NCBI RefSeq assembly: GCF_000002075.1
Contig: NW_004797458.1
Coordinates: forward strand, 535,065 to 599,064
DNA from: Aplysia californica
Lineage: Eukaryota > Mollusca > Gastropoda > Aplysiida > Aplysiidae
Direction of reading: 5' to 3'
Length of the DNA stretch: 64,000 nucleotides
The notes below the pieces were generated by a model that was not told where the DNA came from, made no database searches, and was given only the letters and a program-made list of their open reading frames with translations. The position numbers and the translations under genes were made by a program. Shown one piece after another: positions 1 through 13,282 of the stretch. Numbering within the stretch: the stretch's first letter is position 1; every line of letters starts with the position of its first letter.

Positions 1-280
1 TTACGGCACTTGCATCTCATAAGCTTCGAAGATTAGAGGTGTTACTACATGTATAGCATTCATATAACACATATTCCCGCTCTATAGCATGCTCTTCGCG
101 TTTTACAACATTACTAGAGAGCAATATACAAGAAAGGAGGAGGAGGGATAAGGATGATATAAGATGTTTGACTGGAAGGAAGGAACAAATAAAACTGGAG
201 CATTCACCAATCACCGCAGTATTTAGGTCTACTGAAATGCATTTAAAATCAGTTTTTTGGTTCCATTCTCATCAGCTCAA

Positions 281-311
<31 letters not shown>

Positions 312-849
312 GGCGCTGTGGCTTCATAAGCGGTCAGCGATGCCGACAGCACGCAGGAACTCAACACTCCCCCGGGGGTCCTTAAAAAGTGCATCAGCTC
401 AACTGTATGAAAATATAGCCATTTGAAATTTGAAAGTGTCCACGCACTTTATTTTGTAAACGCTGTACTAGTACATGTATATATAATATTATGATCAATG
501 TTTTTATGCCTTCTTTGAAAAAAAAAAATGATCTTCTTTTTTCTCGTTTTTCTAGTGGGCTATAACTGAACGCCATGAAAACGGAATCCCTGCCTGATAA
601 TCTCCAAAAGGGATGATATCAATGCAGCATCACGTAATCTATAATGTGAAAACGAAAGAATAAAACAGCTCAACAGTTTTAACGAACTTTGTTACTCAGT
701 AAGGCCTACACCAGATGCAAAAAATGACACTGAGATTTTTTTTAAAAAACGTTCGCAATTTCTATAGAAACAAAAGATGAAACAAAAAAAGAACAGTGAA
801 AACAGCTAATAAAAACCCTGACGTTTACGTGTTTTTTTTTGTTGTTGTA
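1..849. other. Gene-free stretch
   Basis: No coding exon or recognisable element is seen here. It holds a CT microsatellite at about 282-308 and short A/T homopolymers. The short open frames are AT-rich and show no domain or splice context. Confidence 0.5.
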
Positions 850-1215
850 TCAATGCAAAAGCTGAGCTCTAATCAAGGACATAGAAAGAAGAATGGATGT
901 CACCGAAATTTGGTGTCTTGGGAGAAGGCTCAAAGTCTCATGCACAAAGAGGAAAAAAACCCCCAAAGAGGTGCTCCAAATGACAGGATATGGAAGGTCT
1001 CTAATCAGAACAATCAGGAACAGACAAAAGAAATTATTTGGAGATATAGAGGAAAAGAAAAGCAGAAAAAGACAGAACTACATACAAAGATGGTCTGAAC
1101 AGCTTTATGATAAACAATACAATCAGAAAAAAGGAGCTGATTTTTCAAGAGGACTGACAATATGATGGAATGGGGTACCATGATCATCAATGTTTGCTCC
1201 AGACTTGATACATTA
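850..1215 (+). mobile_element. RTE-type LINE, 3' end fragment
   Basis: The + strand encodes, in shifting frames, the far C-terminus typical of RTE-type endonuclease/reverse-transcriptase proteins: a region reading EVLQMTGYGRSLIRTIRNR, a basic KRSRGRQR-like stretch, and a final segment ending MIINVCSRLDT followed by a stop. The same ending ([13 protein letters not shown]) is found on the minus strand near 42.4 kb, so the two copies probably belong to one family. It is 5' truncated and frame-shifted, hence dead. The family name rests on motif memory, not on a search. Confidence 0.6.
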
Positions 1216-3589
1216 ACAAGATGTACGGTATTATTGAATTATAGGCCACGCTTTCAGTGTATGAGGCCCTCTATATGATTTGTCTTTGTTAAACAAACAG
1301 GCTATGCTACAGGTAAATAATAATAAACAAAATAATAGAAAAACATAGAGTAAATAATAGTCAAATAATAAGTTTAGTATTATAACCTTTTAGTTTTAGT
1401 TTTAGTTTGATAAGTGTTTTATGGCACTTACAACATAAATAAGTCATACAGGGGCTGAAGATAAAAGATGTTACCAGAGAGTAATATACAAAGAAAAGAA
1501 GGATGAGAGATTAGGATAATAGATGTTTGACAGGAGAGAACGACCAAACTACAGTTAGCACCCACCAATCACCCACCCGTATAACCTATACATTGACTCC
1601 TCATCAAAGGGCGCACACCGAGCCTTTACAAAAATATGGCCTTTTATTAAAAGCTACTGTTGTTGTTCTTTTCCCCCACGTAATTTGAATTTTTAAACTT
1701 AACTGATTACAAGTTCCCTCTACCAGCAAAGGGGACCATGGAAAGTCCTGCACAATGAGGTACGGTCTACACATATACCAGTATGCTTGCGAGCGTACAC
1801 ACACACACACACAACACACACACACATGTACGCAACCATGCATGCATACGCACACATCCACACACAAACAAAAAAAACATGTACGTACAAACACGAACAC
1901 ATATATTAAATGCACACAGATTTATTGAAAAGGCAAAAACTTACAGTTTTGACCAAATAATTTATTAAGTTTTATTGTCAGACAATCTAAAAAGATCCCA
2001 AACAGATTTGCTGTAAGCTGAAAAATGCCTTTTTTCATTTTTGGAGCCAAATTTTTTTATTTGCTACATTGATGGCCTGATCAGTTATCCTATTTGTGTG
2101 AAAAAATCAAAGTGAAATTGTGACTATTTTCAAAATAAATTAGAATTCTAATTTAGGAAGAACTCCTTTTTTACATGGTTATGATGCCTTTTTATCTCGA
2201 AACTGCTGTGAATAAGAAAAAGGTGCTTGGCATTCGTCAGTGTACCCATAGATGTGATCACATCGAGGAAACAGGAAAATAGCAAAACAAGAGTGTAAGT
2301 AGTGGAGGAAAGAAACAAACTAAAAATAGTTTTTTTAAAAAGAATCCCTATGTGTTTTCCTCAAGAAATAAAAAATGCTTTTTCAAAAATGTATTTCAAA
2401 GGAAATGTGAAATGTAACTTGGATCAAGCGTAGGGTCCATGTTTTCAAAGAATTGCAATGCAATGCTCAAGAACTGTTTCTGATCACCCCCAAAAAAACG
2501 CTAAAAAAAAAAAATCCTTCAGGATATTTCAAAGTAAAACTAAGTTTTTCTACATTAATGTCATAAAAAAAGAGTGTCAAAATTTGACTACAGCAAGAAA
2601 GACAAGTACATACCTACTCATGACAACCTTAAGGAAGCTACACAATTGAAATCTGTTGAGATATGTAGGCCCTACACAACTAGCTTGAAAATTGAAATCA
2701 AGAATATCTCAAATTCCATTCCAAAATAAAATGAAAATAACAGAGGGATGTTCTAACAAAATTGGCCTCCTAAAAGGAAGAGCATACATAGTGATGATAC
2801 ATTTTATTTGTAGAATAACAAAGCATACAGCACCTGCTTATTAAAAGTCTCAACCTTCTGCAGTCCACATTCTATTTAAATTCAACCATAGTTGATATGA
2901 TTAACTTCTGTAGGACAGCATTGGCCGGAAACACAAGACATTAAGATAAAGTAAAACTGAATCGATTAATACAAAAAGCACAAGATATTTCAACAACTCC
3001 ATTCCTTTACCCTGATGAATGATGCAATATCGCTTGCACTGGGAAAAATAATTTCATCTTTTTGGAGAACCACCATCCATCAAATCAAAATACCAGTAAG
3101 AAGTAAATGACCTATGCATTTGATTTGTAACAAAGAATGATACAGAAGTTCAATTTTACCATCACTAATTAAACGCTTACTATCTCAATCATATTTTAAT
3201 GCAGCGATACTTGGATCTATAAATAACGAAGTCGTTGGGCTTGACTTTCACTTTAGTTGAATCTTAGTGTTCGTTATAATTAAAAGCAAAAAAATGGGAA
3301 CATGAGCGTCACAATGTATGGCACAGCATACAGCAACGTCTGTTTCCACCGACCAGAGAGCAATTCATTATGTACATTTACATATCTACATCTAACTAGC
3401 CTTTCATTGTCCTGTAACCCGAAGGAAAGGGTGACAATGATTGCGATACACCTGTACCTCTGCCGACTTTCCAAGCCTGAAATGCTTGTGCCTGCTCGCC
3501 CCCCACCCCCCTCTTTCCCCTCCACCACATCAGATACAAGCTCTAACAGCCACCTGCCGACCAACATCTCTTTATTTTATATTAAGCAT
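1216..3589. other. Gene-free stretch with CA microsatellite
   Basis: AT-rich sequence with a CA/TG repeat at about 1797-1870. No exon with paired splice sites or protein motif was found on either strand. Open frames here are low complexity. Confidence 0.45.
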
Positions 3590-3820
3590 CGTTGTGGGTC
3601 TGTTTATGAGTGCAGGTACGGTATATTATAATATTATTAAGTGTGTGTGAGTGCACGAGTGTATGGCAGAGAGGATAAGTAAGAGTAAGAGAGTATGTGT
3701 GTATAGGCGTGTACACTAAAACGCCCATATGCATGCATGTATGTGTATGTCTGTGTGGTGAAACACCAAACCAATGAGCCAGCATCTGGACAATAAAAAT
3801 TTATCTTATCTTATCTTAAC
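3590..3820 (+). repeat. Retroposon tail ending in TCTTA repeats (copy 1)
   Basis: The segment ends with CACCAAACCAATGAGCCAGC, then a CTGGACAATAAAAA-like stretch and short TCTTA repeats. The same ending occurs at 9845-9877 continuing at 13911-13940, where a hAT element split it. The upstream part (TGTTTATGAGTGCAGG then a GTGTGAG-rich stretch) is also similar to 8055-8140. The repeated tail points to a SINE or LINE 3' end; the family is not identified. Confidence 0.5.
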
Positions 3821-4120
3821 TAAACGTGAAACTAAAATATACCGGTACAGAGAGGGAAAAAAATGGCAACCATTTCATTTGGGTAAACAGGAAATAATGC
3901 TAAAAAGAAGTTACAAACTTAAACTACTTGATAAAATGACTGTTTCCTGTAAAGCAGTACGGCAAGAAAGGTCACTGTTACATCATAATACAGCACACTT
4001 ACATTTATACTCAATCAAAAAAGATACAGGAATACAGTAATAGCTAATGTCATCATAAATTGCACTTTATCACTCTATCATACCTTTAATACCAACATAC
4101 ACAATTAGAATGAAGCAACC

Positions 4121-4340
4121 GCAGTCTGTGGTGTAATGGTAAGGCACTTTGTCTTCTCATACTGAGGACCTGACTTTGCTTCACCGTTGGGGAGAATTTT
4201 TATCAAGTATCTCGATCTTTCTACTGGATAATTGTATCCCTCTCAGCCCGGGTTGGCCCTGAAAGGCAGGGTTGAAGCCCGCCTCCTGAATGATCTAAAT
4301 TCTGTTGATGGGGGTCTAAATCACCTACCAAAATAAAAAA
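4121..4340 (+). repeat. tRNA-derived SINE (family A, copy 1)
   Basis: Starts with a tRNA-like head. A good A-box (TGGTGTAATGG) lies at 4129-4139; the B-box is decayed. The body shares CCCTCTCAGCCCGGGTTGGCC, CTCCTGAATGATCTAAAT and AAATCACCTAC-type blocks with the copy at 40544-40756. Two diverged copies of the same tRNA-headed unit support a SINE family rather than a tRNA gene. Confidence 0.7.
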
Positions 4341-4599
4341 GACCGAAGTAGAAGCATGCATATGATTTACATTTCAGATACAGAAAAGAATATCACAAAA
4401 CACAAATCATGTACAGGACAGTCTAAACCGTGATGAGTATCACAGGTCTGTACTGAAGATGTTACACAACAATATCACAAAAGGCACATACACCGTTTGA
4501 TGGTTTGACTAATGCTTTATTCCAATATTTTACAGTTCTTAATGCTTGGTTTCTTTTCTTTCTCTTTAGCCACACCAGGACACTCTTATAAATGTATAT

Positions 4600-4700
4600 A
4601 TAAATAAGTCATGAGGTAATGATAATGACAATAATAATAAATAGTAATAGCATTTGTATAGTGCAAATTCCTGCTCAACAGTAAACTCTGATGGAGGAAT
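4600..4700 (-). repeat. CR1/L2-type LINE 3' tail fragment
   Basis: Read on the minus strand this ends with a TGCACTATACAAATGCTATT-like block followed by ATT-type repeats, the usual 3' terminus of CR1/L2 LINEs. Only the tail is left. Confidence 0.4.
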
Positions 4701-5400
4701 GAGCGAAACATGTGGAATGATTCAGGAATGATTCAGGTAACAATTGTCAGCAACAAGGAAACACTGCAAAAAAAATGTATCATACAAATACAACAGCATT
4801 AACATAAAAACGTGATCGTAAAAACAGTAAACTGTTACACTTCCATTACTTGCAGAATGTAAAAAGAGAAAGAATAAGCATAATCTTCAAAGATCAAAAC
4901 AATCATGATTTCAAGACTAAAGGCAAGCATTTAAATAGTAGACATCATCATGACTATATCCATGAGTATTAGCACAGAAATCCTCCCATGGGAGGTTTTC
5001 TAGTCTGATACAGCTTGACTATTTCTACTAATCCCACAAAATTACAAAAACTTGTACTTTAACTAATCTGCTATTTGTACCATGAGGCGACTCAGGAATG
5101 TAAAGGCGCTGGGTCTTGGCAAAATAGAAAGCTTCTTGAAGCAGGAAATTGTGAGCTTTTAATTTTAAGGTGTCCGTTACTTCCTCAAGTCAATCCATCT
5201 TTTCCAGAGTATTACTCTCACTCTGTACACTTTTAGAGCAGGTTGGTTGATAGGCATGCGAGTTACAAGATCAAACTATTTGAGTCTCTGCTTTTCACTG
5301 TGCAGTAGAACAGGTATGTAGCACACATTATTTCTCTGATAGCTGAGATACAAACCCTATCCCACAAAGATAATTCTCCTCCTCTGTCTCACTTAGCATA

Positions 5401-5442
5401 CAACCCCCCCTCCATCCACCCCCCCCCCCCCCCCCCCCAATT
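5401..5442. repeat. Poly-C tract
   Basis: C-rich run ending in about 20 consecutive Cs. Similar C or G runs occur at about 24.0, 28.8, 60.1 and 63.8 kb. Confidence 0.8.
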
Positions 5443-5564
5443 CTAAATCTGACCACACACATATATACTAGCATACATTATGACATGATTCCAAAATTTC
5501 AAAGTTCTAATCCCAGGATCAGACTTTCATCTTTCGCACAAAATAACCAATGAAGAAAGGTCCC

Positions 5565-5790
5565 AAGGGGGCTCAGTAGCTAAAGAGGCATAATGTTCGC
5601 CTTTCAACCTGATGATTTGAAGTTTGGTCCTCACCAGCATCAGTTGTTTTTTTTTTCAACACCCCTTTGGTCCTTGGAAGGTAGGAATGCGCACCTTGTC
5701 TTCTTGGGAAAAGGACAAAAAATGTCAGAGGTAACGGGTGAGGCTGTGCTGAGATGGCATAGATTTAATAGATGATTGTCACTCACAGTA
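5565..5790 (+). repeat. tRNA-derived SINE-like repeat (family B)
   Basis: A tRNA-like head (GGGGGCTCAGTAGCTAAAGA, then a GTTTGGTCCT block resembling a decayed B-box) is followed by an unrelated body. It cannot be a working tRNA gene because the stems do not pair. A SINE is the best reading, from one copy only. Confidence 0.4.
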
Positions 5791-6528
5791 TTGCACTATC
5801 ATAGCACCTGTAACCATTGCCGTTTTCATCCATTGGTGCCCATTTGATGCCCATCTGTCTACCACCAGACTAGTCTGACAACCGTTTCACTTGAAGGACT
5901 ACTAGTCTACTGCGATCCGCAATACTAAACATTTTCCGTTTGTGTGTTATACAGACTTGGGACTATCACTGGCTGATTGACAATTGTAAAAATGTTTTTG
6001 AGGAAGTAGATTGTAGATTGTTCAAGGGCGGCGGGGGGCGGTGACTGGCACCCTTAATTTTAAAAAATGAATGCATCACGGTGTGGGAGCGGTGGTATAT
6101 AAGTTTATAAAATTACCGTACGCAGGTCTTATGGCAGAAAACAATGTTATGGTAGACTGTCAGGCAGACCATGGGGTTTGCATCATCATCCTTCAAGTCC
6201 AAAACCATCCATAAGCATAATTTCTAGCACAACATCGCATTCCGAATCCACCTTATTATTGTGGCAAGAGCAGACAAATTACACAGGGACTGAAATCATT
6301 TGTGGCCAGTGTACAATCTCACAGTCATAAAATAAAGGTTCAAGTCACTCACCCACAGCTGAAACCTTATCATAACACTTTCACTTTCCCTTTGAGCATA
6401 ACATGACAAGAAAGCACAGTCTGTAAAATTATAAATGATTTTAAAATAAATTATCTTTCAAATAAATAGTACAACATCCCATAACATTAGCAAAGTCATG
6501 ACTACATTAAGCATTTTCAGATTTGTAT

Positions 6529-7416
6529 TCATTTTTTAAATCTTGGAGGAGGAGGTCTGGGTGGTTTAGGAGATTTCTGTGTGGTATTTGACCCTTGTGT
6601 GGGTGACACAGAGCTCTGTGTTGACTTCAAAGTTGTGATAGGTTGTGCAGCAGAGTATGGAGGGGAAACTGTACTCGAAACACCAGGATATTTGTTCTGA
6701 CTACCCTGCTCTGGGCTTGGTTTTCTGGATCTTTCAGCAGCATCGTTTTGTACCAGACTCCCTGCCATCAACAAACTAGGGTGGACTCTAGACAGGACGG
6801 ACGGAACAGCTCGGCTGTGCGAGTCATTAGAGGATGTGCTGGTGAGATCAGCTTTTCTCTTTTCATAAGAGCCCTGGACACTTTGGGAATGAAGTGAACG
6901 GTTCTGTTGGGTCTGAACCTGTGGCATACACAAACGTACATTAGCAGGATTTAGCAGCATATCATCCATTCTTCCCTTTGGGGGTTTAGATAAATGACTC
7001 TGACGACCCACTTGGAAACCTTGAGACTGTGCTCTCACTTCTGAAGGTTTACCAGTTGTAGATAAACCACTTGCTGCTGAGCCATTCGGCTGTACACCAC
7101 TTCCTGTTTTCCTCATTCCAGGAAAGCTGGGACTATCACGTGCAGACCTCCCCCGCAATACGTCGGACACAGGCGTTGGGGCAGAGTCAGAATCCACATC
7201 TTCATAAACATGCTCTGTATCAAAGTCAAGAACATTTTCCACACTTTTGCTCTTCCTCAACCCAGGACTAGGCGACCCATGCTGTAATCTTGGTGGTGGT
7301 CGTGATGGGCGAGGGGGGAGTCGGATGTTCTCTCCAGACTGACCACGGAGTGGTTGCCCATGAAGTGCCTTTGGAGATCCTGGCAGAGACACTGAGTGTC
7401 CAGCTCGTACATTTGC
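6529..7416 (-). CDS. NCF2: NCF2-like terminal exon, proline-rich tail
   Basis: Acceptor TTTCCCCATAG at 7417-7427, then 295 codons to a TGA. Low complexity, Ser/Pro/Arg rich. It holds candidate SH3-binding motifs near the start (LPPRPSRPPPRL) and at the very end (PKPPRPPPPRFKK), and an acidic Tyr motif (EHVYEDVDSDS). No SH3 or PB1 signature is present. Joined in frame (phase 0) to exon 7. The junction is inferred from phase and order; a cDNA would settle it. Confidence 0.75.
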   Translation of the reverse strand, partial: ANVRAGHSVSLPGSPKALHGQPLRGQSGENIRLPPRPSRPPPRLQHGSPSPGLRKSKSVENVLDFDTEHVYEDVDSDSAPTPVSDVLRGRSARDSPSFPGMRKTGSGVQPNGSAASGLSTTGKPSEVRAQSQGFQVGRQSHLSKPPKGRMDDMLLNPANVRLCMPQVQTQQNRSLHSQSVQGSYEKRKADLTSTSSNDSHSRAVPSVLSRVHPSLLMAGSLVQNDAAERSRKPSPEQGSQNKYPGVSSTVSPPYSAAQPITTLKSTQSSVSPTQGSNTTQKSPKPPRPPPPRFKK

Positions 7417-7717
7417 CTATGGGGAAACAGACAAAGTGATTACAATAACACAGAATCCAAAGCAATGATTGTATTGCTGACATCATTTTCATGTCAGTAG
7501 ATTCATGTTCAGTACAATGTTATGTAAATGACTATGTATCCATTCATGTATTTTGTGAATTGCATTGTGTATATTATTTTATTATATATGTGCTCATTTC
7601 GTGAAGATGTGTAAGCGTGCGTGTGTGATAAGCAAGTAGATGTGTGTGTGTGCGGGTGTGTGTGTGTGTGTTTGGCGAAGATGTGTGTGCAAATGTGTGC
7701 GTGTTATGTGTGCGTGA

Positions 7718-7748
<31 letters not shown>

Positions 7749-10700
7749 TGTGTGTTGCGTGCTGGAATATTGTTAGTATATGCATTCATGTAAAGTATTG
7801 TAGAGCGCCTAGAGCTGTGTTTCCACGGGAGTGGGCGCTATAGCAATAATCTTCATTATCATTATTATTATTATTATTATGATACTGACTGATCAACTTA
7901 AACGCTCCATCATTTTATGTGTGCAATACTAAAGTTTACCTGCATGTCGTATTCAGCTTCTAAATAGAGTTACAATCAGAATACCTAGTACGTAACTAGC
8001 TTAACATTATTTTGTTTATATCATTTTAAACTAATACTATGCATGTGACTGTGAGCCTGTTTATAAGTGAAAGCATACTATTATATTATTATGTGCACAG
8101 ATGTGGGTGGAAGAGAGGATGTGCGGTGGAAGAGTGCGTGTGTATATGGGTCACGGCGTCATTTTTCGCCCGATTCTGTTACCTTTAGTTAGCGTGACTC
8201 AGCAGCCCGCTGGAGCTCCCCGGCTCGGGGTCATGGGGTTAATGAGCCTTGAAGCGACTTTGCCGGTGTCGGTTAAGAAGTTCGCATTTTTGTCTACATT
8301 TGAAACTATATAACTTCTTCCCCATTCCACACAGCAAACCATTACGGGGATGTACAAAAAGCTCAACTTCTTGAGATTTATTCTGTTTTTGAATGGTTAA
8401 TTTCTGTGCCTTAGTTTTTGTTCAAGACAAGTGTTTGTAGAGTACCCAATTTGTCCTATTTTAGTTACATACTTCTGAATAAATGATTGTTTATTTTAAA
8501 AAGGCACGACAGATCTCTCCAAAAGCTGTGTTAAACTGACTACGAATATCGTGTCTTTTACCATGAGAAATCTTACATCTGCGCGAATAGTAATAGTCAA
8601 GTTATAAGAGAAGAAAGATGCACATCTGCATTTTTTAACTAAAGACACTTAGCGTTAGCTCTTGTTCTACTATTAACAAGAGAAAGTTACTCTGCCTTTG
8701 TTCATGAATCATGCTGTGTCTGTGGCAGCCTGCATACAACTAAGAATAATATTTTATGAGATTAAAAAGCCCCTACAAAAGTGTGTTAATACATGGGTAG
8801 AGATGAACTTCTTGTATGGAATTAAAAAATGACAGCTAACATTCATTCTTAGTTTTTGTGTCGGACATATGCGCAGACACTCATGAATGTAAGGAAATAA
8901 GAACATTGTCAGTTATTGCAAATGGCTATAGAAACGAAAATAAAAGCTGGAAAAGCCTGGTGCTGATTCAGTGTCACTGGAAAGCTAGAAATTATTCTTA
9001 TAATTCAATTACGAGAAGTCATCCCTGTTATCCTGTCAACTTACAAAACCTAGATCTAACGTTTAAAGAAAAATAAGGAATAATTTATGGAGTGTAACAG
9101 ATAGTCTACTGTTTGTGTATTACATTGTTGTAGATGTATTCTTGCACTAAATATCGGTTTGCACTTTTTCGTAGAGAGACATCAGGGTAATTTTGATAAG
9201 CTTTAGAGAAAATATGCGAATATTCCTCATTATATTAGACACATAAAGTTGTATTTGGAGGAATTACTTCATAGTGAATTTGTGTGCCAGATGGATAAAG
9301 TTGCAAAATTACAGCTTCCTATTATACGCGCAGATACCAGCTTTTCTGAGAATCTGCACCAATGTTATTTCGTTCATGTTCCAAAAGTTCGACAGTCTTT
9401 GTCTGGCTTTTTTTTTACATTGATTTTTTTTCATTCAGACGTACAAAAAATTTTACAATTTAGCATTGCCGACTTCAGCGCGTCTAATGAAACAACCAGA
9501 CAAGTTACAATGTCTGTCGTTTTTTTGGTCTCATGAGCAGAAATGTTTGCTTTGGGTGCACTAAATGATAATTATCATAAATACAAGGATACACCTAATA
9601 CTGTACGTTGAAAAGTACCAAAAATTGAGTCAGCCCAGACAGAGCGGCGACAGGGAGCTGACCCCCGTGACCCCGACGTGATAAGGCGCTCGGCGGGGAA
9701 CCCCCCTTTACAACTAAAACTCCACTGCCGGTGCGCCATGGGGTGTGCACCTGTGCGGTGCGTATGTCTGTGTGTGCATGTTTGTGTGTGTGTGTGGGTG
9801 GGGAAAGTGTGTGTATGCATGTGTGTGAGTATGTGTCTATGTGGTAAAACACCAAACCAATGTGCTATGATCTAGACCAGTGGTTTTCAAAAAGGGCGAG
9901 AGTTTGGGGGGCGCTGTGGCGAAACTAGGCGATTGGGGGCGCTGATGGGCGCTAAGGGGCGGTGTGAAATTTTCATGACATGCAACATAAAACATGATGA
10001 GGGGAAAAAAGCCACATAAAAGAACAAAAACAAAAACAAAAATTGATAGCTTAGGCATAGTTTACACTTATAACTAAGAACTTTCTTTCCCAGCCCGCAA
10101 ATCCCATATAAAGAAGATTCATCACGACAAATCTGACAAAGATGTGGCAAACTTCAAAACTCTAAAGATCAATTTTCAGAAATGAAAATCAGTGAAACCG
10201 ATGTTTGCAGCCAACGTCGATCAAGCTGATGAAGGCTTACGAGCAACATATAATTTATCTCAGCTAATTACAAAGGCAGGGAAACACCATGCTATCGGTA
10301 GGACCTCATATTGCCTGCGATAAGAGAGGTGGTCAGCACAGTCCTGCAACGTGCCCCGGAGCCTGTGTTGAAATTTTTCCCACTAAGTGCAAATACATAT
10401 TCAAAAACGTTTAGATGAGATGTCAGCTAATGTTGAGGAATCACTGTGCAAAATGCTGAAAGGACGTGAGCTCAGCCTTTAACTGGATATCAGTTCATAG
10501 AAGGTGAGGAAATAATGCAAGAATTGTTATATTTGCGAAAATGTCGGAAACAGATACCAAAGGCGAGTCCATTTTCAAAGTGGTCCAAGAATTTTTCGAG
10601 GAGAAACAGATCCCTCTGACCAATACAGATGCCTGTGCAACAGATGGGGCACCGTCGATGGCAGGTCGGAAACGTGGATTTATGAACTTCTTGAAGAAAT

Positions 10701-11463
10701 CAGTCCATGGAGTATTTACTGTTTACTGTGTCATTCACAGACAGAATTTGGTTGTAAAAAACCTGAATGATAGTCTGCATGGCACACTGGTCATTGGCAT
10801 CAAGTGTGTGAACAATATCAAAGTCCACGCTTTGAACTCGCGACTGAAAATGACGAGTACTTTCAATGCTTATTTTTGCACATTGAAGTCTGGTGGCTCT
10901 CGAAAGGAAACTGTTGAACACAATTATTGTTCTGCCTGTTTGACTCTGTGCTGGAGCTTTTTTCAAGAAACAGACAGTGATTATTATAGTCTGCAATAAA
11001 CTGAAAGAACACAAGAACAACATTGCGCTCCTCACAAATCTTTTCACAAAGTTCAACCAGTTCAACTTTCAGCTGCAAGGGGATGACACCAACCTGATCA
11101 AGGCTTTCATCATTCTTGTCGAAATTGGAAATGATCCGCCGAAACATTGGCAGAAGAAAATTTCTCAGTTTCCTAGCTTGACGAAGACACTGAAAGAAGG
11201 GCGCATTTCTGACGAGGAACTACAAATATATATAGCAACCACCTCAGAGATTTGCACGCTGATATGAAGACAAGGTTTAGCCTCCTGATATTTTTAAACT
11301 GGAAATTCCATAATAATAATAATAATAATATATAACATTTAAAGAGCGCATTTCCAAAAAAAGTAGCTCAATGCGCTTTACATTGGAATACCCATTTTTC
11401 AAAAACCTTTCTTACTACTTCCTTTCTTCTCAAGCAATATACATTAATGCACACACACACACA

Positions 11464-11526
<63 letters not shown>

Positions 11527-13231
11527 ACTATTTTCATCCAGACATAGGAAAAGAACAAATGTAATGAAAGATAACGTTAAAAGCTTATGAAGGATAGGCC
11601 TGTAGGAACAGAAAATGTTTAAGATGTCTTTTGAAGCTATCAAGTGTTCTTATTTGTCTTAGTTTCATGGGTAATCTGTTCCACATAAATGGACCAAGAT
11701 ATGAGAAAGATCTCTCTCCATATGATTTGTATGATTTTACAGGTGTCACAAGTAGGGTGTTATCGTTCGATGATCTTAGGTTTCTCCCTGGTTTATATAT
11801 ACTGAGAAGTTCTTGTAGATAAAAAGGAGCAGTTTTATTTACACATTTGAAACACATGACGCAGATTTTAAATATTATTCGTTCTTTTACAGGGAGCCAA
11901 TGCAGTTCTTTTAATAATGGAGTGACATGGTCTCGTTTTTTAGATCTTGTTATCAGTCTAGCGGCATTGTTTTGAATTACTTGTAAACGATTCAAATATT
12001 TGTTGTTCAGACCTGCCAGGAGTGAGTTACAATAGTCTAATCTAGATAGGATAAGAGATGTTACCAGTGTTTTTGTGGTCTCTTCGCTTAAGTACTTTCG
12101 AACTAGGCCTATCCTTCTCAGCTGAAAATAAAGGGATTTGGACAGAGATTCTACAAACGAGCCCATTGATAAGTGGTGGTCAATATATACACCGAGATTC
12201 CTGACAACTTCTTTACAGATGTCATATGCCCATATAAATCAAAGTTGACACTTTCCAGATCTTTATTTAATCGTGGATTTTTTATAAGAATGATGTCTGT
12301 CTTTTCTTCGTTTAGTTTCAATTTGTTTACTGTCATCCACTTTTTGATTTCATAAAAACATTGTTTAGTGATGGAAATCATGTTTGGTAGATCTTGAATG
12401 GTGCCAATAACATACATTTGGGAATCATCGGCATAAAAATGATAATTCAATCCATGATTTTGTAAAATGCTTGCTAAGGGCTGTGTATATAGTGTAAAGA
12501 GCACTGGTCCAAGAAACATCTTTATTGTCTAGATCAGTGGTTTTCAAACTTTTTTCGCCCACCGCCCCCTTTTTCACCCAGCCAAGTCCCAGCGCCCCCT
12601 ACTCCGCCCCAACCATCAATACGACATAACGACATGCATAATATAATAACAATCACAAATAAAGAGAGAGCTCAAAAAGTAGGGTAGAAAGTAGCGTGGA
12701 TTTTTTATAAGCACTGGTCCAAATACTGGATACTGGACCCATTGAACACTGAAACAGATGATAACTTGCTAGTAGCAATTGAAGAAGAGCTTCTGACGAT
12801 GAAATGTGACTTTGAAATCTAACCATTGTTCAAAAAGCCGTACCAGTCATTCTGGTTGAAAACTGTTGTGCAAGACAAATATCCTTCCCTGTGGGAAAAG
12901 ATCAAGTTGTTGTTCATCTCTTTTCCCGCCTCCTATCTAGTAGAAAGGGGATTCAGTGCAGTGACCAGGTTGCTGACGAAACGTAGCGATTTGCGTCTGC
13001 TTCTGACCAATCTGAAACCTGATGTTAATAAGTTGGTTCCGTCTTTGCAGGTCCATCCTTCCCATTAGGGTAGTGTCAATAACTTATTTGCGCATGCTTA
13101 CTTCGTAGTTTGCTCTTACTTGATATCTCAATGTGTCTTTTCTTTTTTTTTCTTCTCTTTTTTTAAAAAGCAAAACATTCACTTGTTTAACAGAGTTTTT
13201 TATGTGCACGTGCTACCACTGTTGATGAAAC

Positions 13232-13282
<51 letters not shown>
